Notes: generated by a model from the letters alone, not told the origin. A stretch of 64,000 nt of DNA from Sphingomonas astaxanthinifaciens DSM 22298 (GCF_000711715.1 NZ_JONN01000001.1:868001-932000); one strand, 5' to 3'; numbered from the stretch's first letter, positions 20,205 to 30,800 are shown. A program made the numbers and translations.

Positions 20205-22454
20205 ATGGATGCCCGCTCGGCCGCTTCCAGTCTCGATCAGCCGCCCAGCCTGACCCGCTGGCTTGCGACGGAGCGCGCCAATGGCCGCTTCTATCGCGTG
20301 ATGGAGCTCGTCGCCGGCGGAGCGCTGCTGGTCATGCTGCTGGTCGGATACGGCACGCTGACGCGGGGTGATCCGACCCAGATGACCGCGCCGCCGGTCA
20401 TCGCCCTGCTGCTCGTCGGAATCCTCATTCCTTCCATCCTGCTGATGGTGCTGCTGACCCGGCGCCTCGCCATTCGCCGTGCCGAACAGGGCGGGCTCGG
20501 CACCGGGCTTCTCCACACCCGGCTGGTGGCGCTGTTCTCGATCATTGCCGCCGTCCCGACCGTGCTGGTCGCGATCTTCGCCTCGTTCCTCCTGCAGTCG
20601 GGGCTCGAATTCTGGTTCTCGAACAAGGCGCGGGGCATGCTGGAGAACAGCGTCCAGATCGCGCGTGCCACCTATCAGCAGGAGGTCGACAGGGTCGGTC
20701 TCGAGACCACGACCATGGCCGGCGACCTCACCCGCGAGTTCCTGCCCCGCTTCCCGCTCGACGACGTGCGCTTCGCCGAGGCGATGGCGCGCTTCCAGGT
20801 CCTGCCGCGCAACCTCAGCGAAGCGATCATCTTCACCGCCGGTCCCGATGGCGTCATCCGTACCCAAGTGCTGGTCAACCCCTATGACCGGCCGCTCGAA
20901 AAGCAGATCACCAAGGCCAAGCTCGACGAGCTCAACCAGGGCCGCGAATGGGTCGAGGTCAGCAGCCCCGACCGGGTGGGCGCGCTGACCAAGCTCGAGG
21001 GGCCGGGCAACCTCTACCTCTATTCGGCGCGGGTGTTCGAGCCCGCGCTCCGCCAGCAGCTCGACCGGGCGGACTCGGTCATGAAGGACTATCAGACGCT
21101 GCAGGAGCGGGCTCGCATCTATCAGCTGCAGTTCAACGCGGCCCTGTTGCTGGGTGCGCTGGTCATCGTCGGCCTGGCGATCTTCGTCGCCTTGCGGCTG
21201 GCCGATCGCCTGGTCCGCCCGTTGGGTGGCCTCGTTACTGCCGCGGGCCGGGTCGAGGGCGGCGACTTTTCGGCGCGGGTCGATGTTGGTGACAAGGAAG
21301 ACGAGATCGGGGTCCTCGCCGCGGCGTTCAACCGGATGACCGGCAGGCTCGAGGAGCAGACCGGGGCGCTCAAGGCGGCGAACACCCAGCTCGATACCCG
21401 CCGTGCCTTCATCGAGGCAGTGCTGGGGTCGGTGACGGCGGGCGTGATCGCATTGGACAACGACCGCCGGATCCTCCTCACCAACCGCTCGGCCGAGGCG
21501 CTGCTCCAGCATGGCTGCGAGGGGATCGAGGGGCAGGGGCTGCACGAGGTCAGCCACGAGCTCGAGGAATTCCTCTGTGGCGACCAGCGCGAGGCCGACG
21601 TCCTCGTCCGCGCCGAGGGCGGGCAGCGCACGCTGGCGGTCAAGCGCGTCCGCTATGCCGACGGCTGGGTGCTGACCTTCGACGACATCACCGAGCAGCT
21701 CGCCGACCAGCGCCGCGCCGCCTGGTCCGACATCGCGCGGCGCATCGCGCACGAGATCAAGAACCCGCTGACCCCCATCCAGCTCGCCGCCGAACGGCTC
21801 CAGCGCCGCTACGGCAAGGAGATCGAGAGCGATCCCGAGACCTTCGGGCGGCTGACCGAGACCATCGTCCGCCAGGTCGGCGACCTGCGCCGCATGGTCG
21901 ACGAATTCAGCAATTTCGCGCGGATGCCCAAGCCGGTGTTCCGCGAGGAGAATGTCCACGAGATCGCGCGCACCGCGCTGTTCCTGCACGAGGTCGCGCA
22001 TCCCGGCGTCACCTTCACGCTCGATCCGGCGCAAGGCGATATCCGCATGGTCTGCGACCGCCGCCAGCTCGCCCAGGCGCTGACGAACGTTGTCAAGAAT
22101 GGCGTCGAAGCCATTGAAAGCCGAAAGAATCGCGGCGAGCATAATTTCGCCGGCGACCGCATCAACCTGTGCCTGCGCAAGACCGAGCAGCAGCTGGTGA
22201 TCGACGTCACCGACACCGGCGTCGGCCTGCCCGAGGAACGCGAACGCCTCACCGAGCCTTATATGACCACGCGGGTGCGCGGCACCGGGCTGGGGCTGGC
22301 GATCGTCAAGAAGATCGTCGAGGAGCATGGCGGCGAGATCGCCTTCCTCGACCGCGCGGGCGGGGGCACCCACGTCCGGATCGCCTTCGACCTCGCCAAG
22401 CTCGCGGTGCTGGCCGAGGCCGCCGAAAACACGCCTGATGAGGAGACTGCGTAA
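20205..22454 (+). CDS. ntrY: Sensor histidine kinase NtrY
   Basis: Membrane sensor kinase of the NtrY/NtrX pair, which affects nitrogen, redox and envelope functions in alphaproteobacteria. The protein has 749 residues. Three N-terminal helices (about 29-49, 64-86, 107-130) precede a periplasmic region, a further helix lies at about 310-335, and HAMP, PAS and kinase domains follow. The phosphoacceptor is His516 in RIAHEIKNP. The ATPase domain ends with the N, DTGVGLP and GTGLGLAIVKKIVEEHGG boxes. It lies one base before ntrX. Confidence 0.95.
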   Translation: MDARSAASSLDQPPSLTRWLATERANGRFYRVMELVAGGALLVMLLVGYGTLTRGDPTQMTAPPVIALLLVGILIPSILLMVLLTRRLAIRRAEQGGLGTGLLHTRLVALFSIIAAVPTVLVAIFASFLLQSGLEFWFSNKARGMLENSVQIARATYQQEVDRVGLETTTMAGDLTREFLPRFPLDDVRFAEAMARFQVLPRNLSEAIIFTAGPDGVIRTQVLVNPYDRPLEKQITKAKLDELNQGREWVEVSSPDRVGALTKLEGPGNLYLYSARVFEPALRQQLDRADSVMKDYQTLQERARIYQLQFNAALLLGALVIVGLAIFVALRLADRLVRPLGGLVTAAGRVEGGDFSARVDVGDKEDEIGVLAAAFNRMTGRLEEQTGALKAANTQLDTRRAFIEAVLGSVTAGVIALDNDRRILLTNRSAEALLQHGCEGIEGQGLHEVSHELEEFLCGDQREADVLVRAEGGQRTLAVKRVRYADGWVLTFDDITEQLADQRRAAWSDIARRIAHEIKNPLTPIQLAAERLQRRYGKEIESDPETFGRLTETIVRQVGDLRRMVDEFSNFARMPKPVFREENVHEIARTALFLHEVAHPGVTFTLDPAQGDIRMVCDRRQLAQALTNVVKNGVEAIESRKNRGEHNFAGDRINLCLRKTEQQLVIDVTDTGVGLPEERERLTEPYMTTRVRGTGLGLAIVKKIVEEHGGEIAFLDRAGGGTHVRIAFDLAKLAVLAEAAENTPDEETA

Positions 22455-22455
22455 G

Positions 22456-23856
22456 ATGGCTCTGGAAGTGCTGGTGGTCGACGACGAGGCCGATATTCGC
22501 GACCTCGTGGCCGGCGTCCTCGAGGACGAGGGCTATGCGGTCAGGTCGGCCGCCAACTCGACCGAGGCCCTCGACGCGATCGAAAGCCGCCGCCCGAGCC
22601 TCGTGCTGCTCGACGTCTGGCTGCAGGGCTCGCGGATGGACGGGTTGCAGCTGCTCGAGGAGATCAAGCGGCGCGATCCCACCCTGCCGATCCTGATGAT
22701 CAGCGGGCACGGCAATCTCGACACCGCGGTCGCCGCGATCCGCGAGGGCGCGATCGACTTCATCGAGAAGCCGTTCGAGGCGAGCCGGCTGCTCCACCTC
22801 GTCGGCCGCGCGACCGAGACCGACCGGCTGCGGCGCGAGAATGCCGACCTCAAGCTCAGGATCGGGACCGAGGACCAATTGAACGGCTCGTCGGTCGCGA
22901 TCAACACCGTCCGCGCGACCCTGAAGCGGGTGGCGCCGACCGGCAGCCGTGTGCTCATCACCGGGCCCGCCGGGGTCGGCAAGGAGATTGCCGCGCGCAC
23001 CATCCACAATTGGAGCACGCGCGCCGGGGGGCCGTTCGTCACCGTCGCCGCGGCGCGGATGGACCCGGGACGGGTCGAGGAGGAATTGTTCGGCTCCGAG
23101 ACCGATGGGGTCGCGCGCCCGGGCTTTCTCGAGCAGGCCCATGGCGGAACTTTGTTCCTCGACGAGATCGCCGACATGCCGCTGACCACGCAGGGCAAGA
23201 TCCTGCGTGTGCTGACCGACCAGAGCTTCACTCGTTCGGGCGGGCAGCGCCCGGTCAAGGTCGACGTGCGGGTGCTGTCGGCGACCTCCAAGAACCTGTC
23301 CGACGAGATCACCGCGGGCCGCTTCCGCGAGGACCTCTATTATCGACTCAACGTGGTGCCGGTGCGGATCCCGCCCTTGCGCGAACGGCGCGAGGACATT
23401 CCCGAGCTCGCCAACCACTATCTCGCCCGCTTCGCCGCCGAGCGGCGGATGCCGCCGCCCACGCTGTCCGACGAGGCGCTGGCCGCGCTCCAGGCGCATG
23501 ACTGGCCGGGCAACGTCCGCCAGCTGCGCAACATCATCGAGCGGACGGTGATCATGGCGCCGAGCGAGCGGCTCGAGCGGATCGAGGTCGACCTGCTGCC
23601 GGCCGAGGTGCTCGACACCGGCGGGTCGGGCGGGCTGTCGAGCTCGACCCTGTCGATCATGGGCTCGCCGCTGCGCGAGGCCCGCGAGAGCTTCGAGCGC
23701 GAATATCTCCGGGTCCAGATCCGCCGTTTCTCGGGCAACATCAGCCGCACTGCGAGCTTCATCGGGATGGAGCGCTCGGCGCTGCACCGGAAATTGAAGG
23801 CGCTCGGGCTCGGCGACAAGGGACAGAATGACGAGGAGGATCGTTCCTCCTCCTGA
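22456..23856 (+). CDS. ntrX: Response regulator NtrX without a GAFTGA loop
   Basis: Partner regulator of NtrY, 466 residues. The receiver domain (1-120) has VDDEAD and phosphoacceptor Asp53. The AAA+ domain starts with Walker A GPAGVGKE (from 170), has [13 protein letters not shown] as Walker B, and ends near 385. The Fis-type helix-turn-helix is at the C-terminus (about 425-460). The GAFTGA loop that contacts sigma-54 should lie between ELFGSE and GFLEQAHGG, but only TDGVARP is found there. The protein therefore probably acts without sigma-54. A longer upstream frame overlaps ntrY and is not used. Confidence 0.93.
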   Translation: MALEVLVVDDEADIRDLVAGVLEDEGYAVRSAANSTEALDAIESRRPSLVLLDVWLQGSRMDGLQLLEEIKRRDPTLPILMISGHGNLDTAVAAIREGAIDFIEKPFEASRLLHLVGRATETDRLRRENADLKLRIGTEDQLNGSSVAINTVRATLKRVAPTGSRVLITGPAGVGKEIAARTIHNWSTRAGGPFVTVAAARMDPGRVEEELFGSETDGVARPGFLEQAHGGTLFLDEIADMPLTTQGKILRVLTDQSFTRSGGQRPVKVDVRVLSATSKNLSDEITAGRFREDLYYRLNVVPVRIPPLRERREDIPELANHYLARFAAERRMPPPTLSDEALAALQAHDWPGNVRQLRNIIERTVIMAPSERLERIEVDLLPAEVLDTGGSGGLSSSTLSIMGSPLREARESFEREYLRVQIRRFSGNISRTASFIGMERSALHRKLKALGLGDKGQNDEEDRSSS

Positions 23857-23902
23857 CGTCCCGGCCCCGGGGCCTGTAACCGATAACAGAAGAACGCAGA
23901 AA

Positions 23903-24397
23903 ATGCCGTCCAAGACCCTGAGTTTGCAGGATCATTTCCTGAACAGCCTGCGCCGTTCGCGCACTCCCGTGACCATCTTTTTGGTCAAGGGGGTGAAGCT
24001 GACCGGCGTCATCACCTGGTTCGATGCCTTCTCGCTGCTGCTCCGCCGCGACGGGGTCAACCAGCTCATCTACAAGCATGCGATGTCGACCATCATGCCG
24101 GCCCGCGCGCCGACCGACATCGACCTCGCCAGCTTCCGCGGGACCGGGGTGGAGGAGGGAAGGGCGACGCTTCAGGACCTGTTCCTCGCCGCCGCGATCC
24201 GCCAGCGCGAGCCGATGACGGTGTTCCTCGTCAACGGCGTGATGCTCCAAGGCGAGGTGGTGGCGTTCAACCGCTTCTCGATGCTGCTCGGCCGCGGAGC
24301 CGAGGTCCAGCTCGTCTACAAGCATGCGGTCTCGACCATGCAGCCGGGGAGCCAGCTCCAGCTCGGCGGCGTGACCGACAGCGAGGACGGGGAATGA
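23903..24397 (+). CDS. hfq: RNA chaperone Hfq with two tandem Sm-like domains
   Basis: Hfq promotes pairing of small RNAs with mRNAs. This gene encodes 164 residues, twice the usual length, with two complete Hfq folds in tandem: residues about 8-67 and 90-149, offset by 82. Each copy has the LQD(H/L)FL start, the (T/M)V(T/F)(I/F)LV strand and the YKHA(M/V)ST Sm2 motif (Tyr57-His59 and Tyr139-His141). The first copy is the closer to ordinary Hfq. A trimer could build the normal ring of six folds. Its ATGA overlap with hflX keeps the usual hfq-hflX order. Confidence 0.93.
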   Translation: MPSKTLSLQDHFLNSLRRSRTPVTIFLVKGVKLTGVITWFDAFSLLLRRDGVNQLIYKHAMSTIMPARAPTDIDLASFRGTGVEEGRATLQDLFLAAAIRQREPMTVFLVNGVMLQGEVVAFNRFSMLLGRGAEVQLVYKHAVSTMQPGSQLQLGGVTDSEDGE

Positions 24398-25698
24398 GCA
24401 CCGGCTTCGACCGGGCGGGTGGCGATGGCCTGCGGCGCGGGGAAGCGGCGCTGGTCGTGCTTCCCGACCGCGCGCAGGAGAGCAACGCGCGGACCACCGA
24501 GGCGCGGCTCGACGAGGCGCAGGGCCTGGCCGAGGCGATCGGGCTCGACGTCGCCGACCGGCTGGCCTTCCGCATCCGCCAACCTCGCCCCGCGACCCTG
24601 TTCGGCAAGGGACAAGTCGAGGAGATCGCCGAGCGCGCCGCCGAGCGCGAGGCCAAGGTGCTGGTGGTCGACGCGGCGCTCACCCCGGTCCAGCAGAAGA
24701 ACCTCGAGGACGGGACCAAGGTCAAGGTCATCGACCGCACTGGCCTCATCCTCGAGATCTTCGGCGAGCGCGCCGCCACCGCCGAAGGGCGGCTTCAGGT
24801 CGAGCTCGCCCACCTCGACTATCAGGCCGGGCGGCTGGTCCGCAGCTGGACCCACCTCGAGCGGCAGCGCGGCGGCTTCGGCTTCCTCGGCGGTCCGGGC
24901 GAAACGCAAATCGAGGCCGACCGCCGGCTGATCCGCGACCGCATGGCCAAGATCCGCCGCGAGCTCGACCAGGTGAAGCGCACGCGGGCGCTTCACCGCG
25001 ACCGGAGGAAGCGCGCGCCGTGGCCGGTGATCGCGCTGGTCGGCTATACCAATGCCGGCAAATCCACCCTGTTCAACCGGCTGACCCGCGCCAAGGTCTT
25101 TGCCGAGGATTTGTTGTTCGCGACGCTCGACCCGACCATGCGCGAGATCAGCGTGCCCGGCTTCGACAAGGCGATCCTGTCGGACACGGTGGGCTTCGTC
25201 TCGAACCTGCCGACCGAGCTCGTCGCCGCCTTCCGTGCGACGCTCGAGGAAGTGGCGAGCGCGGACCTGATCCTCCACGTCCGCGACATCCACCATCCCG
25301 ACAGCGATGCGCAGAAGGCCGATGTCGAACAGGTGCTGGGCGACCTCGGGATCGTCGCTGGCGAGGACGGGCCGGCCCGGCTCGAGGTGTGGAACAAGGT
25401 CGATCTCCTCGAAGGCGCCGACCGCGAGGCGGTCGAGAACGAGGCCGACCGGCGCGAGGACGTGATCACGGTGTCAGCGCTGAGCGGGGAGGGGACCGAT
25501 CGGCTCCTCACCCGCGTCGGCCAGCTGCTGCGCGAGGGCGCGGCGGTGCATCACTTGCGGCTGAAGTCCAGCGACGGCCAGCGCCTCGCCTGGCTCCACA
25601 GCCGCGGCGAAGTGCTCGAAAGCCGCAGCGAGGGCGACGAAATGTTCGTCGCGGTGCGGCTCAGCCCGGAGAATTGGCAGCGCTACCAGGGACTTTGA
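24394..25698 (+). CDS. hflX: Ribosome-associated GTPase HflX
   Basis: GTPase that splits stalled ribosomes, especially under heat or antibiotic stress. The protein has 434 residues. The N-terminal HflX domain ends in the glycine-rich [19 protein letters not shown] region. The G domain begins with G1 GYTNAGKST (217-225), followed by LDPT, DTVGF and NKVD. A short C-terminal domain follows. It overlaps hfq by 4 bp. The stop is followed within 8 bases by one arm of a 20-bp inverted repeat. Confidence 0.96.
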   Translation: MSTGFDRAGGDGLRRGEAALVVLPDRAQESNARTTEARLDEAQGLAEAIGLDVADRLAFRIRQPRPATLFGKGQVEEIAERAAEREAKVLVVDAALTPVQQKNLEDGTKVKVIDRTGLILEIFGERAATAEGRLQVELAHLDYQAGRLVRSWTHLERQRGGFGFLGGPGETQIEADRRLIRDRMAKIRRELDQVKRTRALHRDRRKRAPWPVIALVGYTNAGKSTLFNRLTRAKVFAEDLLFATLDPTMREISVPGFDKAILSDTVGFVSNLPTELVAAFRATLEEVASADLILHVRDIHHPDSDAQKADVEQVLGDLGIVAGEDGPARLEVWNKVDLLEGADREAVENEADRREDVITVSALSGEGTDRLLTRVGQLLREGAAVHHLRLKSSDGQRLAWLHSRGEVLESRSEGDEMFVAVRLSPENWQRYQGL

Positions 25699-25705
25699 GC
25701 GCAAA

Positions 25706-25725
25706 GGTCACAAAGGTCCCAGGGT
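25706..25725 (+). repeat. Left arm of a 20-bp inverted repeat
   Basis: The sequence GGTCACAAAGGTCCCAGGGT lies 8 bases after the hflX stop. Its exact reverse complement is at 27279-27298, 6 bases before the stop of the convergent aldehyde dehydrogenase gene. The pair brackets about 1.55 kb of small genes. Confidence 0.75.
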
Positions 25726-25967
25726 GGCCGAGTCGCATCCGGCGAGCTTCTGTAAATTGTCAAAGAGCGAAACGAACCGTTGAGGTTCATTTCAGCAGAT
25801 GAAATCCTACTAGGCAAGGGAAGGGGCGAACGTCCGCTTTCGACCGATTTACGACATTCCAGTCGAGCGTCTGAGATCGGCCCATTGCGGCCCCTCAAGG
25901 CGCTTTAACGGTTCGCTGACGCCAGCGACGTATGCCAAACGAAGTCTAAGCGTCAGGCGTTTGCACA
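25726..25967. other. Gene-poor, lower-GC spacer
   Basis: No convincing gene is present. The base composition is visibly more AT-rich than the surrounding DNA. It contains short stretches such as GGGGCGAACGTCCGCTTTCGACC that look like intergenic repeat debris. It should hold the promoter of the small membrane-protein gene that follows. Confidence 0.4.
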
Positions 25968-26444
25968 ATGCATCTCAGCTTCTCCGAAACAACCATCACC
26001 AGCATCATGAAAATCTTCGTGATCGCAGCGGCGTTAACAGCTCTCGTCGGCATTATTCTCTTCTTTGGAAAAGGTGATCTTCAGGCGAGAGTGTTTGGCA
26101 CAGGGTTGGCCGTCTTGTCCGCCTTGTTCCTCTGGGGATGCCTTCGACTGTCGTGGCTTAAGCGTACGAAGGCCGCCGCCGTGATTGCCACTGGGGAAGA
26201 GGTAGTCTTCAATTCGCCGCTCTGGAGGAAGCGAGTGCGATTTGAAGATCTTGTGTCCGTCAATCGATTGAGTGTCGCTCCACAAGCGGGCCCTGTGCAA
26301 GGCAAGCGTTCTATGGAGATCATTCGACTAACCCGTAGGTCGGGAGGAGTGATGCAGGTGCCGCTGAACTTGCTTTCTGACAACGATGCTGAGGTCGAGA
26401 AATGGATGCGCCTTGTCACTTCCAAGGTGAAAGCTCAGGCGTGA
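25968..26444 (+). CDS. Small membrane protein with PH-like cytoplasmic domain, low GC
   Basis: A 158-residue protein not matched to a named family. Two transmembrane helices (about 14-33 and 41-60) are followed by a soluble domain of about 95 residues. Its strand pattern (VVFNSPLWRKRVRFEDLVSVN ... EIIRLTRRSGGVMQVPLNLL) recalls bacterial PH-like domains. Base composition and codon choice (ATT, GGA, AGG, TTA-type codons) are clearly unlike the neighbours, suggesting recent transfer. Start may instead be the ATG at 26007, just before the first helix. Confidence 0.6.
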   Translation: MHLSFSETTITSIMKIFVIAAALTALVGIILFFGKGDLQARVFGTGLAVLSALFLWGCLRLSWLKRTKAAAVIATGEEVVFNSPLWRKRVRFEDLVSVNRLSVAPQAGPVQGKRSMEIIRLTRRSGGVMQVPLNLLSDNDAEVEKWMRLVTSKVKAQA

Positions 26445-26512
26445 GCCAACGCAGGACCGTCAGCGCAATGTCTGCTTCCCACCCAGATCAAACATCCGGT
26501 GACACGAGGATA

Positions 26513-26764
26513 TTAGTCCCGCGTCCGAATGTTCATTGCGACCCGATAAGGTCCGGCGCGCGCGGTCAGCCGCTGGCCTTTCCAGCTCAGCCGGATCGCG
26601 CCCTCGGCAAGCAGGCGGTTGACGGCCCCATGAACCATCGGCATGGCGGCGCGCCAGTCGCCGTCGGACGCGATCGCCCGCGCGACTTCGCTCGGGCAGA
26701 TGGTGCCGCCGGGCGCGCGAGACGTGAGCAGGGCCAGGGTCGTTTGGCGCGCCTCGGCGGTCAT
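26513..26764 (-). CDS. DUF3253 family small protein
   Basis: An 83-residue protein of the DUF3253 type, recognised by TICPSEVARAI, GDWRAAMPMVH, VNRLLAEGAIRLSWKGQ and the winged-helix-like size. Function is unknown; the fold suggests a nucleic-acid or protein-binding winged helix. Its start overlaps the stop of the UvrB/UvrC-motif gene as ATGA, so the pair is translated together. GC content is typical of the genome, unlike the neighbouring membrane-protein gene. Confidence 0.78.
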   Translation of the reverse strand: MTAEARQTTLALLTSRAPGGTICPSEVARAIASDGDWRAAMPMVHGAVNRLLAEGAIRLSWKGQRLTARAGPYRVAMNIRTRD

Positions 26765-27051
26765 GGCCGGCGACGCCGGCCTCTGGTCGATCGCCCGGTC
26801 GTCATCGGATCGGGCTTGGCCGGCTTTGTCCAGCCAGGCGGCGGCGCCACCCGCTGCTGACTCGTGCCCAGTCCCATGGCGCCGGGCTTCTGTCGCTCGA
26901 TGCCTTCCAGATCGGCCTGCTCGGCCTCGTCCGCGGTCGCTCTGCCGCGCAGCAAGGCGATCCGGTCGCGGCAGCGCTTCGCTTCCTCGAAATCCAGTTC
27001 AAGCGCGGCACGCTCCATCCGCTGGCGGAGGCTCTCGATCGTTTCCGACAT
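26761..27051 (-). CDS. Small protein with UvrB/UvrC (UVR) motif
   Basis: A 96-residue protein. The N-terminal SLRQRMERAALELDFEEAKRCRDRI is a UVR motif, the helical hairpin by which UvrB and UvrC interact. The C-terminal half is basic and Pro/Gly-rich, with Arg-rich ending. It contains no nuclease or helicase domain, so it may modulate a protein-protein contact in nucleotide excision repair or in a protease adaptor. ATG 27051 is preferred because the upstream extension is not family-like. It overlaps the DUF3253 gene by 4 bp. Confidence 0.7.
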   Translation of the reverse strand: MSETIESLRQRMERAALELDFEEAKRCRDRIALLRGRATADEAEQADLEGIERQKPGAMGLGTSQQRVAPPPGWTKPAKPDPMTTGRSTRGRRRRP

Positions 27052-27278
27052 CCCGCGACAACGCCCGAGCGCAGCTTCGGGATGCCGGGCTCCGCCTTGC
27101 AATGTAGGATTTGAACTGCTTATCTAACCGCAGCGGTTCGCCGTGGAGCTCTTTGCAATTGCCGATCATTCCGTCGCGGGGACGGCGAAAGTCACAGTGC
27201 GTGACCTTCCCACTTTCGTCCCCGATCCCGGGATTCCGCCATTTCCTCGGCCTGCGCGGGCCTGTTTCGCACCCCCGG

Positions 27279-27298
27279 ACCCTGGGACCTTTGTGACC
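27279..27298 (-). repeat. Right arm of the 20-bp inverted repeat
   Basis: Exact reverse complement of 25706-25725. It lies just after the stop of the convergently transcribed aldehyde dehydrogenase gene. The bases between 27052 and 27278 hold no gene that I can support and should contain the promoter of the UVR-motif gene. Confidence 0.75.
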
Positions 27299-27303
27299 CT
27301 TCC

Positions 27304-28728
27304 CTAATCCACCCGGTGGCCCTTGGCGGCTTCGAGCGGCTTCACGTGAACGGTCTTGATGTTGACGAATTCGCGGATGCCGTAGGCGGCGCATTCGCGG
27401 CCGTAGCCCGAATGCTTGACCCCGCCGAAGGGCATGCGCGGGTCCGAGCGGACGTTCTCGTTGACGAAGCTCATCCCCGCCTCGAGTTCGTCGCGGGCGA
27501 TCCGGCGACCGCGCTCGGGATCGCCGGTCAGCACGCCCGAGCCAAGGCCGAACTCGCTGGCGTTGGCGATTTGAATGGCGTCGGCCTCGTCCTCGGCCGC
27601 GATGATCGCGGCGACGGGTCCGAACACTTCCTCGTCATGCGCGGGCTGGCCGGCGGCGACGTCGGTGAGCACGGTCGCGGGATACCAGGCGCCCTTCTTG
27701 TCGGGCACCTCGCCGCCGAGGAGCAGCGTCGCGCCATTGGCGATGCTCTTCTCGACCTGCCCGGCAATCTCGTCGCGCGCCTCGACGCTCTGCATCGGCC
27801 CGAGCTTGGTCGCCTCCTCACGCGGATCGCCCATCGCATAGGCCTTCATCGCCGCGACCATCGCCGCCTCGAACTGCTCCTTGATTGCGCGGACGACAAT
27901 GAAGCGCTTGCCCGCGATGCAGCTCTGCCCGCCGTTCACCATGCGTGCGGTGGCGGCGACCTTGGCGGCGGCCTCGGCGTCGGAATCCTCGAGAACCAGA
28001 TAGGCGTCCGAGCCGCCGAGCTCGAGCACGCACTTCTTGAGCACGCCCCCGGCGGCCGTGGCGACGCTCTTGCCCGCCGCGACGCTTCCGGTCAGCGTCA
28101 CCGCCGCGACATGCTCGTCCTCGATCAGCGCGGCGATGTGCTTGCTCGGCAGGATCAGCGTCCGGAACAGGTCCTTGGGGACCCCGGCGTCATGGAAGAC
28201 CTGCTCGATCGCCAGCGCCGAGCCGGGAACGTTGCTGGCATGCTTCAGGAGCGCGCCATTGCCCGCCATCAGCGCCGGCGCGGCAAAGCGGATCACCTGC
28301 CAGAAGGGGAAATTCCACGGCATCACCGCCAGCACGACACCGATCGGGTTGAAGGTGACGAAAGCCTCGCCCGGCGCGCCGAGATCGACCGTCTCGTCCG
28401 CCAGATAGGCCTCGGCATGGTCGGCGAACCAGTCGCAGTGGAAGGCGCATTTCTCGACTTCCGCACGACCGTCGGTGAGCGTCTTGCCCATCTCCTCGGT
28501 CATCAGCCCGGCATAGCGGTCCGCCCGTTCGCGCAGCAGCGCGCCGGCCTTTCGGATGATGGCGGACCGTTCGGCGAAGCTGGTCTTGCGCCATTCGCGC
28601 TGCGCCGCATGCGCGGCCCTTGCGGCGGCGCGCGCCTGGTCGAGGTCGTGGGCCGGATAGCTCCGGCCCTTCTCGCCGGTGGCGGGGTTGGTCGTCGTCA
28701 CCATGCCCGCCGCCTCTTTGTCAGCCAT
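27304..28728 (-). CDS. NAD(P)-dependent succinate-semialdehyde dehydrogenase family protein
   Basis: Oxidises an aldehyde, by family succinate semialdehyde, to the acid. The protein has 474 residues, typical for this soluble ALDH. The general base glutamate is in LELGGSDAYL and the nucleophilic cysteine in NGGQSCIAGKRF; MPWNFPFWQ and PFGGVKHSGYG (RECAAYGIREF at the end) place it in the GabD-like group. ATG 28728 follows AGGA by six bases; an alternative internal start is ATG 28704. No GABA or succinate genes are adjacent, so the in vivo substrate is unsure. Confidence 0.9.
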   Translation of the reverse strand: MADKEAAGMVTTTNPATGEKGRSYPAHDLDQARAAARAAHAAQREWRKTSFAERSAIIRKAGALLRERADRYAGLMTEEMGKTLTDGRAEVEKCAFHCDWFADHAEAYLADETVDLGAPGEAFVTFNPIGVVLAVMPWNFPFWQVIRFAAPALMAGNGALLKHASNVPGSALAIEQVFHDAGVPKDLFRTLILPSKHIAALIEDEHVAAVTLTGSVAAGKSVATAAGGVLKKCVLELGGSDAYLVLEDSDAEAAAKVAATARMVNGGQSCIAGKRFIVVRAIKEQFEAAMVAAMKAYAMGDPREEATKLGPMQSVEARDEIAGQVEKSIANGATLLLGGEVPDKKGAWYPATVLTDVAAGQPAHDEEVFGPVAAIIAAEDEADAIQIANASEFGLGSGVLTGDPERGRRIARDELEAGMSFVNENVRSDPRMPFGGVKHSGYGRECAAYGIREFVNIKTVHVKPLEAAKGHRVD

Positions 28729-28756
28729 TTGATGTCCTTTGCTCGGGTTCGGGGGC

Positions 28757-29524
28757 TCAGCGCTCCAGCCGGTAGATGAGTTGCAACGAGACACCGGTTT
28801 CGAGCTGGCCGGGCGCAACGATCCCGCCATCGCGCTCGGGCGCGGGCGGCGGGGGCGGCGGGGGGCCGCCGGCGTAGCTCACCCGGCTGGCGGTCACGAT
28901 CACGTCGGTCCCGCGATAGCTCACCCCTTCCTCGACCGAGAGCAGGGTCACGCGGGAAAAGCCCTGGTTGCGGGCATATTCGAGCGCTTCGGCCTGTCCC
29001 CGCTCGAGCGCCCTCTTGCGGGCCTCGGCGCGCAGCGGGAGGGGATCGGAGATGGAGAAGTTGGGCCCATAGACGCTGTCAGCTCCGGCGGTGGTCAGCG
29101 TGTCGAGCAGCGCAGTCAGCTTGGGAATGTCGCGGGTCTTCAAGAGGATCGAATTGCTAGCGACATAGCCGTTGAAGACCTGGCGGCCGCGGCCCGTCGC
29201 GGGATCGTTGATGTAGTTGTATTCGGGGCTCAGCTGGATGCCCTGCGTCTGGATGTCGCGCTCGCGCAGGCCCGCCGCGCGGATGGTCGCGAGCAGTTTC
29301 TCGGTCTTGACCTTGTTAGCCTGGGCGGCCGCCGTGGCGGTCGGCGCGCGGGCCTGGGTCCCGACGGTGATGCTCGCTTCGTCGGGCGGGGTACGCAGCG
29401 TCTCGGAAATGCTGAGCTTGACGAGCGGCGTGGTTGCCATTTCGGCGATGGTCGATTGCGGCGCGACCTGCGCGGCGGCGACGGTCGGGAGGGCGAGGAT
29501 GGCGAGGGCGAAGAGGAGACGCAT
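28757..29524 (-). CDS. SIMPL (DUF541) domain periplasmic protein
   Basis: A 255-residue protein with a signal peptide (residues 1-19, AAAQ cleavage site) and a SIMPL domain: ISETLRTPPDEASITVG, the LRERDIQTQGIQLSPEYNY repeat-like block, and RKRALERGQAEALEYA. The family includes E. coli YggE, linked to oxidative stress, but the molecular role is unknown. A Pro-rich stretch (PPPPPPP) precedes the end. A weak EcfG-like sequence (AGAAC-N16-CGTT at 29554-29578 on minus) lies about 30 bases upstream. Confidence 0.88.
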   Translation of the reverse strand: MRLLFALAILALPTVAAAQVAPQSTIAEMATTPLVKLSISETLRTPPDEASITVGTQARAPTATAAAQANKVKTEKLLATIRAAGLRERDIQTQGIQLSPEYNYINDPATGRGRQVFNGYVASNSILLKTRDIPKLTALLDTLTTAGADSVYGPNFSISDPLPLRAEARKRALERGQAEALEYARNQGFSRVTLLSVEEGVSYRGTDVIVTASRVSYAGGPPPPPPPAPERDGGIVAPGQLETGVSLQLIYRLER

Positions 29525-29652
29525 GGGGATCCTTGGCGCTGTTGCGAACTCCCAACGCCTAGGATGCCAAACCGTTCTCCCACCTTAACGACATCGCCGC
29601 TCCTCCCGGTCTGGGAGAAGCGGCGATGGTTGTTCAAATGCGGCCCCAGGGC

Positions 29653-30726
<1,074 letters not shown>

Positions 30727-30800
30727 GACCCTGCTCCTCTCACGTGCCGGCGGCGGCGAAAGCCTCCGTTCCGGACGTATGTACACATTCCGTTCTCATG

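Noticed and set aside
20142..22373. 743-residue reading frame opposite ntrY
   Set aside because: Antisense shadow with low-complexity Asp/Arg/His composition; ntrY has clear kinase motifs.
25683..25898. 71-residue minus-strand frame after hflX
   Set aside because: Contains a peptide typical of intergenic repeat translation; no ribosome site and overlaps the inverted repeat.
26999..27394. 131-residue frame across the right inverted-repeat arm
   Set aside because: Overlaps the UVR-motif gene and the dehydrogenase end; Arg-rich with no family resemblance.
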